NCBI GenBank assembly: GCA_905250125.1
Contig: CAJNOL010000428.1
Span: 62,001-126,000, forward strand
From: Rotaria sordida
Taxonomy: Eukaryota > Rotifera > Eurotatoria > Philodinida > Philodinidae
DNA length: 64,000 nucleotides
Reading direction: 5' to 3'
The notes beneath the pieces were generated by a model that was not told the origin of the DNA, made no database searches, and was given only the letters and a program-made list of their open reading frames with translations. Below, in pieces: positions 13,001 through 22,488 of this stretch. A program made the translations under genes and the position numbers. Numbering within the stretch: position 1 is the stretch's first letter; every line of letters begins with the position of its first letter.

Positions 13001-13663
13001 ATGACTAAAGGATGAAAAAATATGCAAGTCATAATAGTTTGAAAAGCATAAAAATAAAACGAAATAAATTTAATTTCTCATAATCCCTTCGGAGGATTAC
13101 CCTCTCCGGAGTAGAACGATTATTTCGAACATTTAATGAAATGAAGACTTGCTGAATTTGTTTCTATATTTCTTTTTTTGTTTTATCATCACCATTTTTT
13201 TTATCTATCCTAGTACGTATGTAGGTGACTAAGCATCAGAGGGGACGAGAAAAAAATATGATCTATTATTACTGTAAGATATCATAATAAATAATTCTTA
13301 TCAAAATTTTATTATTATTATATTAGTTGAAGATTGATCAAAGTATCACAGAAATGTAGAACATTATTTTTATTATCAGAACATATAGAGAGAAAGTTTC
13401 TTTAAGTATTTTTCTAAAGAATTAAATTACCTTCATCATTACTATTGATATACTTCTTAAATAAATTGATTATTCTTATTATTTATTTATCATTCAAGGT
13501 ATGCTTGGGATATGTTCATGCACCAAAGAATGAAAAAATCACAACAAATTATATACGCGGAGCAAAATATGAAATTGACATTGGTACAAAACGTTTTAAA
13601 GCACGTCCTAATTTGTATCAACCATCTGAAATGGGTCCTACAGTTCAACTCAGTACACCATAG
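7074..13663 (+). CDS. PDPR: Pyruvate dehydrogenase phosphatase regulatory subunit (PDPR)
   Basis: Mitochondrial flavoprotein-like regulatory subunit of pyruvate dehydrogenase phosphatase, in the dimethylglycine/sarcosine dehydrogenase family. ATG at 7074 is the first in-frame ATG; the preceding frame opens only with TTG. The N-terminus is Arg/Lys-rich (targeting peptide). Then: a Rossmann motif IAGGGLIGQSVAYHL with the following LVEKS, the DAO-type body with FINCTGMWARELG, TFTPDGR-like and NGNGVALAGGVGKY, and the C-terminal aminomethyltransferase (GcvT)-like half with VIDMTSFTKYEL, HTGMLNEQGGYENDC, NAGYFAQRTLRIER, WGQDI and PWPWSGEPIYRNG. These last motifs separate PDPR from DMGDH and SARDH. 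About 870 residues from some 15 exons; complete. Three introns (8226-9761, 11250-11680, 12361-13498) are unusually long and each carries an inverted repeat. Confidence 0.95.
8560..9180. repeat. Decayed long inverted repeat in a PDPR intron
   Basis: The left arm (about 8560-8850) can be read against the reverse complement of the right arm (about 8870-9180). Shared blocks include CCTAATGAGCTATGAATA versus CTCTAATGAGCTATGAATA, GAGATACTRCA with TTTTACA, and GAATAGYTWATTATGAAAG near the centre. A tight stem GTTCCT/AGGAAC at about 8822-8843 lies near the middle. The arms are only moderately similar, so this is an old palindromic element. The host intron is about 1.5 kb. Confidence 0.75.
11266..11625. 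repeat. Decayed inverted repeat in a PDPR intron
   Basis: The left arm (11266-11400) matches the reverse complement of the right arm (11430-11625). Shared blocks include TCTCTCATTA, CTCCRTAGTGC and the run ATTCATTAAAAAGTATT versus TTTTCAATAAAACGTAGTATT, with CAGCA following in both. It fills most of a 430-bp intron. Confidence 0.65.
12404..13421. repeat. Decayed inverted repeat spanning the last PDPR intron
   Basis: The left arm at 12404-12475 matches the reverse complement of 13345-13421. Both contain TCTTTAGAAAAA, then CTTTCTCTCTATATG, then AATG, TCTACATT. Spacing within the arms differs by small indels. Inner parts are too diverged to align by eye. The host intron (12361-13498) is 1.14 kb. 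Confidence 0.65.
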
Positions 13664-13874
13664 AATATAAATAGTATAATAATTAAGCACATTTTCAACT
13701 TTATATTAATAAATACGCAAGCAATATGCATGAAATAAACCTTAGATTATAGTATTTGAAATCAGCACAATTGACAAAAAAAGAATAGCAAGTCTTATTT
13801 ATTTTTTTCTTCGCATTATTTATTGTTTTGTATGTGGCTATATTTTTTAATAAAATAAAATAAAGGAAAAAAAT

Positions 13875-15667
13875 TTATGAAATCCATTTTTCAATAAGTG
13901 CAACAATTTGTTGACGTGCTTGTAAAACACTTGGTGGATCAGCTGGATTTGCTGCACGTAAATCAAGATGATGAGCACCACCTGTTATATATATAGCTGG
14001 AAGACTTGGAGTAACTGTTGTAACAAGTCCACCAGATGACCATGGATCAAGATTTCCATTTGTAAAAGCAATATTTGAATAATAACGAAAATCTGTTATA
14101 TTTTTACCACCAAATTCAATATATGGCCATTCAAAACGTGGTCGAATTTTCCATTGAGCATAACAAGCATCAGAAAATGCTTGAAAATCCCATGATTGTT
14201 TTTCAAACATATCATTTACACCATCAGAACACATTGGCATAACAAATTCAGTACATGATTGATATGACCAACCTAAATCACCAAGACTTGGTGAACCTAA
14301 ACAAAAAAGAATTTTGTTGTTTTTTCTTACAATAAAATTAAACTAATAGATTTATATTGTTTGTTTACCTTGTGAACCTGTATCAAAACATTCCGTATGA
14401 CCAGTATAATTAAAAAATACATTTGTTCCTTTAACTATTCTTCGAACAATATCTTCATCATCATTTTCAGTTTCTAATGATGATGATGTAACATTTGCAC
14501 AAAATGCTCGTGCTGGAAATGCAGGTAAATCAGCTAAAAATGATGTTGGATATGGATAATCAACCATAGCTATATTTCCATACATATCAAGTAACCAATC
14601 TTTTAATTCATCAACTGTTTTTAATGGACGACATAGTTTAAATAAATTAGTTAAACGTTCTAAACCAGTTGGATTTGATCCAATACGATTAATAGCATCC
14701 CATGATGATCGAACAATATCAACACATTGTGAACTTTCAAGACGAAAATCTTGAGTAACAATCTTTAAAAATAAAACAAAAAAAAACAAGTTATAATTAT
14801 AATTATAATATCAAATTTAAAAAGAAAATTTACACGAGAAAATAATTCACATGGTGTTGTCATTTGAAGAATAGGTGCTGATGCTGCATGTGCACCAACA
14901 ACAACATGTGGATATTTCATTCGAAAATAAGCTGCTAGCATTCCACCATATGATCCACCAAAAACAACTACTGGACTTTGTTCAGCACCTTTAATCGAAC
15001 CACGAATATAATCAAGTAAATATGCATAATCAGCAAGTGCTTGACCACTTGTCAAATATCTTGCTAAAAAAATTAAAATATTTCAAATACAATCTTTGAT
15101 ATTAAAATTATTTACTATATTCCGGATTTGAATATGATGCATTTCCATATGGTAATGATGTACCATAATAACGATGTTCAGCAAATACAACCATAGCATT
15201 AAATATTGGTGCAATATCCCACACTAAAAAATATTCAATACAAAACAAAAAGAAAAGGAAAATAACAAATTCATTAACTTACTAAAACCAGTATTCTCAC
15301 AGAAAAGATCAATATCGCCTAAACAAAAAAAGAAAAAAGAAAGCATTTAGAATAATTTTTTTTGTCTATTAAAATTTTGAATCAAACCTTCATTTCCTGC
15401 ATAGAAAAAAATTGGTCTTCCACTTTCCCAATAATCTGTATTTAATGTATATCGTTGTTGATATGTATCCATATTCAAAAAACCAAAATGATCAACTTTT
15501 TGTATAAATATTCTAAATTGTCTACATCGATCGTCACGAATACGATTTGTTGAATGATTTATAATATTTAAACGACGTGGTTTAATCCATTTTGATGATG
15601 ATAATTCGACAAAAACCAGAAGAAAACAAACGATGAAACAAAATTTCATAATAATATTAGTCGTCAT
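13875..15667 (-). CDS. Lysosomal Pro-X carboxypeptidase-like S28 serine peptidase
   Basis: Peptidase family S28 (PRCP/DPP7), secreted or lysosomal, cleaving next to proline. The N-terminus is a signal peptide (hydrophobic [16 protein letters not shown]). Exons include 15667-15388, 15318-15283, 15223-15116 and 15063-14834, then 14766-14368ish and 14298-13875. Catalytic serine in [18 protein letters not shown], catalytic Asp in [11 protein letters not shown], catalytic His in [17 protein letters not shown] and IFFYAGNEG are also family hallmarks. The C-terminal half ([24 protein letters not shown]) looks closer to PRCP than to DPP7. About 480 residues and complete (stop 13875-13877). It converges with PDPR, 211 bp away. 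The ATG follows directly on a pyrimidine tract ending AAG. Confidence 0.92.
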
Positions 15668-17182
15668 CTTGAGAAAAAAAAAAGATAAATAAATGAATAA
15701 AAGAAATAGAACTAAAAGCTCATATCATAGTTAACAAAATGTTTAAGAAAAAAAGATAAAGATAGATATGTAACCGAATCATCATGATATGACATTCTTT
15801 ATTGATAATAAATAATAAAACAGAAGAAGAAAAAAAAATGTCGTCGAAGTGAATTTCATTGAGTTTTAACATTAGCATCAATTATAGTTCTTGTTTTAAT
15901 TTTTACCATTTAGTTTTGTTTCATTATCTTAATCATTTATGGAAAAATAAATTATAGTTTAATATACATTTTTACGAACTTTCCATGAAATTTTATTTTC
16001 CTAGTCTTATATGTATTTCGTTCAGGATAGCTTCAATCATATTATGTCTATTAATAAAAACTAATTCTTCTTCTTTGTCATCAGTGCCGCTCCGAGCGAA
16101 GGATCCCAGGATAAGCACTTCGCAATCTTGAAAAATTTTCGGTTTGTTTCAGCATTTCATTGTTATTTTGCTCATTGATACCAAAAAAAAAGACGCCCAA
16201 CCCTCTCTCAAACTCGGCCAACTTTAGTAAAAATCTTCCAATCGGCCTCGGGACACCACCGTTTGTCATTGTCATTTTCAAATGCAAAACTTATAACTTC
16301 ACCCATTATTGTTTGACTAAAAATTCCCAAATAATAAAAAAAAACAACAATTTCCTTCCACTCACGCACTTATCGTTTAGTTTTATTCAAAATTTTGTTC
16401 AATACCAATCATACCATTAATAGATATCTTTGAACTAAATTCTATTGATTTAAAATATTTGATAATTGACCATCGATTTCATCCAAATGATTTATCTGAT
16501 TATGTGTATCAATTATTTTTTTAATCGATTGACATCAAATATTCTAAATCAAAAGTAACAAAGACAAAAAAAAACACCGATATCTATTAAATTCAATTAT
16601 TCACAATGTTAATTATCGCATCATCATGAAAAACAGCAATCTTGAATCGTTTTCATATTCTATGTCTTTTTTGTCGAGACACTTCACGTTTGAATAACCA
16701 TTGTCAAAATAACAGAGATGTCCATGACGATCCTATCGCGATGGTACCAATGGCGTGAAAGATAATTCAAACACAGGATTCCGATAGTGGCTGCTTCTAT
16801 TTTAGGGAGATTGTAAGATTGTATAAATTTCTACCCGATGTGAATGTCTGCAAGTCCAATAATCAGAATCGTGATGAATCTGATGGATTTAGTCTAACTG
16901 TATTAATTTACGATACTGACGGAAGAGATTTTCGAAGAATTTCTCCAAAAACCATCGCGGTAGTGGCAAATTTCCAGTCACGATGAACATCTATGCCAAG
17001 TCATCATATAAATATTTCTTAGTCTCATAATAATTCAATTAATACAAAAAACAACTAATGTCGAATTCAAAAGAGAGACATAAAACTAAAATTTTCTTTG
17101 TTTAATGTATTCTGTATTTTAAAAAACACATAGAAGGAAAAACTGTTGTAATAATAACAAATTTTGATAGTTGATCATCATT
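15668..17182. other. Intergenic region with GC-rich remnants and a weak inverted repeat
   Basis: No gene is supported. A GC-richer patch at 16081-16270 differs from its surroundings and may be transposon debris. At about 16705-16750 and 16962-17000 there are weak inverted arms that share ACCATCGCGRTAG and, a little further on, GTCAYGRWCATCT. Confidence 0.4.
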
Positions 17183-18335
17183 TTATCTTGAAGAAATAGA
17201 TGAATGTTGTTGATTTTCAATAATTGACTTTTGTTGTGGTGCATAAAGATTTTCAATGGTGACCTAAAAGAAGGAAAATCTTTAGATAAATTCTAATTCT
17301 TAAAAAAAAGTATCCGTACTATAAGATCAATACGAAAATTTTTTTTCTGCTTTTTTTTTTTATTATTTTCTCTAATTCACCTGTCTTCGTATGACTCCAA
17401 GATTTTCTTGTCCAAACTTTAACAATTCAGCAATCTTTGATGCATCTTGTATATTACGATTTTGATGAAATTCTTCACGTACTCGTCGAAGAAAATATTC
17501 ACTAAATAAGATTAAATCAATCAAAAAACATATATAGGATAGGTCATAAATAACACTACGCTAAAAATAAAAAATAAATATCTCTATGTCAGCTCAATTA
17601 AATCGGCTGATTTTTTTATTTACTATTTTTCATAGGGATAAGGCAAGTATAAGTATTACTGTTGGTATCATGAAAGCAATTTTATCTGTTATCAGTTAAG
17701 AAAATTATATATGTAACGTTTCATAGATAATTTTCATTTGTCATCTAAGAGAATAATAATAAGAATTCAAAATGAACTTTATTTAGGAAACTATTGCGAT
17801 GTAAATCAAGAAAATTTTCAGAACTAGTTAGTTTAAAAGTTAACGATTACATGCAAGGAAAATAGTACTCAATGGGTGATAACTATGCGTTTTACTTATA
17901 GAGCACGAATTTCAACATTTTAAACTGACTGTTTTTGAAAACTTGCTCTGTATACATCAATATAATTATCACTCAATAAAGTTTGTTTTGACTTATTCTC
18001 TTCGATGAAAACTAAAAAATATCTATGAAATTTTTCATATGTATTTTTCTTAATTGACAATAGATGAAATTTCTTTAGTGAAGTTAAAAATATAACTTGA
18101 TAGTATAAAAAACAGACAATCTTTAAATAAGCTTTTATCACTAATCAAAAAATTAGTTCCTTCGAGCGAACTAAAGCAGAGATATGTCAATTTTTTTCAT
18201 CTCAGTGTTATTTATAATCTATCCTATATATATAAAATAATAAAAAATTTACCGATAATTGTAAAGTGAAAATTTATGACATTCATGAAGTAATTGTTTA
18301 TATAGAATCAAAACTGATCGTTGTGTTGAAGCCAT
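17183..18335 (-). CDS. LYRM4: LYR motif-containing protein 4 (ISD11), Fe-S cluster assembly
   Basis: Small mitochondrial matrix protein that stabilises the cysteine desulfurase NFS1 in the iron-sulfur cluster assembly complex. Three exons: 18335-18253, an exon opening after the acceptor near 17502 and ending at the GTGAAT donor near 17381, and one from about 17264 to the TAA at 17183-17185. Seen: LILYKQLLHECHKFSLYNYR (the LYR-type motif, here LYK), then YFLRRVREEFHQNRNI and the strongly conserved LGVIRRQVTIENLY. About 90 residues, the usual size. Intron 1 is 750 bp and almost filled by an inverted repeat. The ATG follows directly on TTTTTCTAG. Confidence 0.93.
17531..18230. repeat. Inverted-repeat element in LYRM4 intron 1 (about 700 bp)
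   Basis: The outer ends are TATATAGGATAGGTCATAAA on the left and the reverse complement of a near-identical sequence on the right, followed by AATAACACT in both. Further in, the arms align across GTTATCAGTTAAGAAAA versus TTGTCAATTAAGAAAAA, TTTCATAGATA, GTCATCTAAGAGAATAA versus TTCATCGAAGAGAATAA, and AACTTTATT. TA-rich flanks would allow a TA target duplication, but this cannot be proven in TA-rich sequence. Confidence 0.8.
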
Positions 18336-18423
18336 CTAGAAAAAGAAATATTCATAGAAAATAACAAATCTTCCTTGTCATTATAATAGAAAACAAAAAA
18401 AAAAAAAAGAAAATTGGTAGAAA

Positions 18424-18660
18424 TTATGTTAAACGACTAATATGTATTTCACGGTTGTTTTGTTTTTCTAATGTTTTAATTTTTCTTGTTTCTTTATATA
18501 AAACTTCTTGATTAATCCATGGATCTATATGTAAATATTCAAGTTTATCTTTTGTTCGTTCACGTATACGCATTATTCGATGACCTGTAGCTTGAGATTC
18601 ACAATTAACAAGTAATTGTCGTCCACTTTTAGCTGCTTGAAATATAAATGATAAACGCAT
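18424..18660 (-). CDS. MRPL33: Mitochondrial ribosomal protein L33
   Basis: Large-subunit mitoribosome protein (bL33m). Single exon of 78 codons, starting MRLSFIFQAAKSGRQLLV. Family pattern seen: QLLVNCESQATGHR, the arginine-rich MRIRERTKDKLEYLHIDP (family: KRNRLxEKLxxLxYDP), then VLYKETRKIKTL (family: VLFxExKKIRSL). The zinc-binding cysteines of bacterial L33 are absent, as usual for bL33m. The tail after KIKTL is about 18 residues longer than in vertebrates. A TTTTCAG lies 9 nt upstream of the ATG. It is about 90 bp upstream of LYRM4 on the same strand, close enough for shared transcription. Confidence 0.88.
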   Translation of the reverse strand: MRLSFIFQAAKSGRQLLVNCESQATGHRIMRIRERTKDKLEYLHIDPWINQEVLYKETRKIKTLEKQNNREIHISRLT

Positions 18661-20537
18661 TATTTATTATATCTGAAAACATAACAAAAATATTATATTA
18701 TTTTATTAATCGTTTTTTTTAGTAATAATAAAAATTATCTATATAAATCAAATTAATTTTATTTTTATCTTCTTTTTTTGCTATTGATTCATTTACATTG
18801 ATTACTATTAGCAAGATGAAGAAATTTATATTATTTATTAATAATTCTATGCTACTACAAAACAATCCAAAATCATAATGATGAAATAATCTTAAATAAA
18901 ATCTTGTAATTCAAAAATAGTTGTTTTTATATGTAATAATTTCTTGTTAAAAATTGAAAATTAGTTTTTAAATTTATAACAGTTAATACTTGAATATATT
19001 ATTCTGCTTTTCACATAAAAAAACTTGTCGCAGCATACTTAATGAACCAAAAAATGGAAAACTGTCACTAATTATTGTTTACAGAAGACGTTTCTCGAAT
19101 ACAACGGATGAAGCAAAAGTCTTGCATTAATTTTGTTTTTTCATGTAGAATACAATATTGTAGAGACTTGAGCTATTTTCTGTTAGAAAAAGGAAAATGT
19201 TTAGTGCAAAGATATATAAAAAAATTCAATCGTAAATGTTTTCCGATTGTCACAGAAACCTTAGAACAGAAAGTATTGAAAAATTCTTCTGTAACTTCGG
19301 ATACTAATTTTTATATCTAAATATATTTGTTTGACTTTTTTCATTCTCGACTTTTCTCACCATAATATATGTAACGGTTGATTACAATGATGGCTTTCCT
19401 GTGTTATTAAAATAATTAATCGGATATACAAGAAGCTGAACAATGAATAGTTCAATCAGAAAAAAAAATCAATTTGGCGTTTCTATCATGAAAATCAAGT
19501 TTTGTCTAAATATCCTACAGAGAAAATTGTGTCCTATTTCAAATAATATTGCTTAGGAAAAGACTCAATAAGATTCTTTTTTCATATAAAATACATGTCT
19601 TCTAACAATTTCTCTTCAAAGTAAAATTTGGTTTATTTGATTGTGATCAGTAGTTATGAACAACCAATGATACCAGAAGATACTGTAATAACGTTTATAT
19701 CCATCATTGTAAAACACATTGAATATTTCGTTTTTTTTGTTAGCGTAGTAGTTTCCTATCTTGAGGGTAAAAAACTTGAAAAAGAAGAATAAAAAGAAAG
19801 TAGAGTTTTGTGGGACAGTTCTGAAAATTTTCGGCACGGGACATGAAAAAAGTTTGTCTTGCAGAACTCTAAAAGAAAGTTGTTTGTATTGTGTAAAAGT
19901 TTTTTTATGAATTCGAAAAAGTTGTGACTAAATTTCCAGATGCATTTTGTTCTAAGATTTTTATAGCCTTCAAAGAAAAACCATTTTCAATCAAATTCTT
20001 TTATATATTTTTGCACTAGATCTTTCATTCTTTCTAACAAAAAGAAAAATGATCAAGTCTCTAGATCTTGCATTGCAACATGATATCAAAAAATTAAATT
20101 AAATTTGGAACTTTTATCTTATCTATTAAAATGTTCTTTCTACAACTAATATAATCTACATTAAACATTCTTTATTTCATAATCAATTGCTTCATTTTTC
20201 TATTATTTTAATTTCAAATCTCAAAATATTTTTCCATTGAAAATGGTATTCATATATAGATAAATACTAAACACTCTCTATCGTATCAATTTACATACCA
20301 AACAAGAAATTCATAGATTATTTCTATAATACATGACGATACATATGATAATCCATATCTAAAAAAATGAAAGTTAGTTTGTTCTATTTATGATTTATTA
20401 TAGAAACATAAAGAAAATCGAATGTTCGCCGATCAAAAGAAAACCAATTGATAAACAAAAAGAAAAAAAACAACGCCAAAAAAAAAGAAAGAGAAAAAAA
20501 ATTAGGTTTATATATAATATAAATATATAGATTTCTT
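18661..20537. other. Intergenic region holding a decayed inverted repeat
   Basis: No gene is supported. Short open frames at 19075-19320 (+) and 19616-19837 (-) lie within or next to the inverted repeat described separately and show no domain. Confidence 0.5.
19136..20090. repeat. Decayed long inverted repeat, intergenic (about 950 bp)
   Basis: The left arm (about 19136-19330) matches the reverse complement of the right arm (about 19880-20090). Shared blocks are TCATGT with AATACAA/AATGCAA, TAGAGACTTGA, TGTTAGAAA, TAGTGCAAARATATATAAAA, AATT with AAATG, and CTTAGAACA. The middle of about 500 bp contains no recognised gene. Layout fits an old non-autonomous terminal-inverted-repeat element. 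Confidence 0.75.
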
Positions 20538-21314
20538 TTATCGAAACATATAAAGAAGAAGAATAATAAGACAAATACCTATGACAAAACCAAGTACAAG
20601 TGAATCTTTACGTTTTTTAACTTTAATTTTTTGTAAAACATTATTAACCAATGGAAAACGATTAGTTATAGTACTAATTTTATTTGTTATATTTAATAAA
20701 TATTTTCTTTGATCAGATAAATCTTTTTTAACCATTGATGCTATTTCAATATTTGTATCCATTAATTTATGTGAACTATTTAAATGATTCATTTCACGTA
20801 AATAATAATCTTGTCGACGACTACTTAAACCTGTTGATGTTATATCAGAATTATTTATATTTATATTTGTATTTATTAAAAGATCTTCACGATTTTTAAA
20901 ATTTTTTATATTAGCTTTTGTACGTTCAAATTCACGACGATAATCTTGTAAAATTTCATGATGACGTTGTAATGTATGTGTTGCAGCTGAATTAGGTCCA
21001 AGTAATGATGGTACAACATCAGACATACGTTTATTTATATCTGATAAACGTTCAAGAAGTTTTTCAATTTCAATTGACATTGTTTCAAATGATGATGGTG
21101 TACATGTTGATGATGATGATGATGTATCATTTGGATCATGTGCAACATAATTTGAACATAATTTTGAAAATGACATTAATTTTGTATCAATTTCATTTTC
21201 GTGTTGACGAGCTTGTTTACGTAAATCTTCCCATTCTGTACTTGGTGCGGTAGACATTCTTGAATTTGTTGATTGTACTGCTGATGAATATGTATTACCG
21301 AATGAACGGTTCAT
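20538..21314 (-). CDS. GOSR1: Golgi SNAP receptor complex member 1 (GS28)
   Basis: Golgi Q-SNARE for ER-Golgi and intra-Golgi transport. Single exon of 258 residues, complete; vertebrate GOSR1 is about 250. Seen: WEDLRKQARQHENEIDTKL at residues 28-46, then MSFSKLCSNY, HTLQRHHEILQDYRREFERT, a C-terminal SNARE helix with the central Gln in SDQRKYLLNITNKI, and NRFPLVNNVLQKIKVKKRKD followed by a 17-residue hydrophobic anchor ending the protein (tail-anchored). Ser/Thr/Asn runs at residues 63-72 and 150-157 are expansions over the vertebrate sequence. The absence of introns is notable beside the multi-exon neighbours. Confidence 0.95.
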   Translation of the reverse strand: MNRSFGNTYSSAVQSTNSRMSTAPSTEWEDLRKQARQHENEIDTKLMSFSKLCSNYVAHDPNDTSSSSSTCTPSSFETMSIEIEKLLERLSDINKRMSDVVPSLLGPNSAATHTLQRHHEILQDYRREFERTKANIKNFKNREDLLINTNININNSDITSTGLSSRRQDYYLREMNHLNSSHKLMDTNIEIASMVKKDLSDQRKYLLNITNKISTITNRFPLVNNVLQKIKVKKRKDSLVLGFVIGICLIILLLYMFR

Positions 21315-21807
21315 AATAAAAATAAATATTTATTAAAGAAAAACATGAAAGTTTGCTTTTTTTTTTGTTCTAAAATTATTACAAATCTAACGAAAATTTT
21401 CGTATAAAGCTGAGTAAAAGAAATAGTACGTCATAGATCATCATCGAATGGTATAATTCGATACAGGTGTATATAATTAGCCTATCAGATGAAAATTTCA
21501 AAAAATAAATTTATATCATATGATTATGATCGAAGTCAATAAATTTAGAGATTGGATAAATTTTTTATGTTTGTCGTACAGTTGAAAATGTGAGTTGAAT
21601 AAGATCGTTGACTACTGACATCTAGATATGAATGAAAAATTGGACCTAAATATGGTATTATCTATTTAAGTTTGTTCCTTTTCTTCTTTCTCTATCTGTT
21701 ATGTATTTATTTCTCTTTCTCTTCCTATCCACTATTATTATTACTTCCAGAACGAACTTTGCATCGATATATATATCACAATTTGATACGCAAAAAGGAG
21801 AATAGCC
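21315..21807. other. Divergent gap between GOSR1 and the kringle gene
   Basis: About 490 bp holding both promoters. There is a pyrimidine-rich run at about 21670-21740. No other element is recognised. Confidence 0.45.
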
Positions 21808-22488
21808 ATGTTCTTGTCATTACTTACAATCATCGTTATCATCGGTAGTCTTGAAGGCAAACCGATTATTATCAGAAATATTTCTGGTAAGATTAACAGA
21901 ATTTGAAGAATATATTTTATTTAAATATATAATTATTGTTCTATAATAGATTGTAGTATAACTGAAGATGGAATTCTTCATTATCAAGGTAAACATTCAT
22001 ATACAAAATTTGAACATGAATGTTTACCATGGATTGATTTTCAAGAAGTCTATCGTGAAATTATAAATGAAATAAATTTTTTTAATGATCTATCAATAAA
22101 AGCAGCAAAAAATTATTGTCGTAATCCAAATATGAATATTAATGGTCCATGGTGTTTTGTTGAAAATGAAGATGTTATTAGTATGGAAGCATGTGATGTT
22201 TGTCAAAGTCTTGGTATGTTTATAAATGAATGAAAAACAAAAACAAAAATTTGAATTTGGATGATTTTTTCTTTAGCTTCTCGACCAACGTTACCAACTA
22301 ATATTGAAAATATTGAAGATGTTACTATTGTTGCTGTAGATAATCATTTTTTTCGACATATTCGTGATGAAATACAACGTTATGCAGCTTATATTCGACA
22401 AAAGTTTATGGAATTAATGAATCGTATGACAGACAAAATGAGACAATTAGGAACGAGAATTTCTAATACTTTTAATTTCAATGGATAA
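21808..22488 (+). CDS. Small secreted protein with a single kringle domain
   Basis: Three exons (21808-21886, 21950-22213, 22277-22488), 184 residues, both introns in phase 1. Residues 1-17 are a signal peptide (MFLSLLTIIVIIGSLEG). Residues 28-115 form one kringle: six cysteines in the canonical order, with YQGKHSYT, CLPW, NYCRNPN and PWCFVEN. The kringle is one phase-1-bounded exon, typical of shuffled extracellular domains. The last about 65 residues are rich in Arg, Met and Gln and look like an amphipathic helix, with no transmembrane segment. Free-standing kringle proteins are uncommon. PIK3IP1 has one kringle but adds a TM helix, so no specific orthologue is claimed. Ligand binding at the cell surface is likely; function unknown. 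Confidence 0.8.

Noticed and set aside
16081..16287. 68-codon minus-strand frame as a gene
   Set aside because: GC-rich patch with no recognised domain; more likely transposon debris.
19075..19320. 81-codon open frame as a gene
   Set aside because: It lies on the left arm of an inverted repeat, has no domain and no homologous feel; explained by the repeat.
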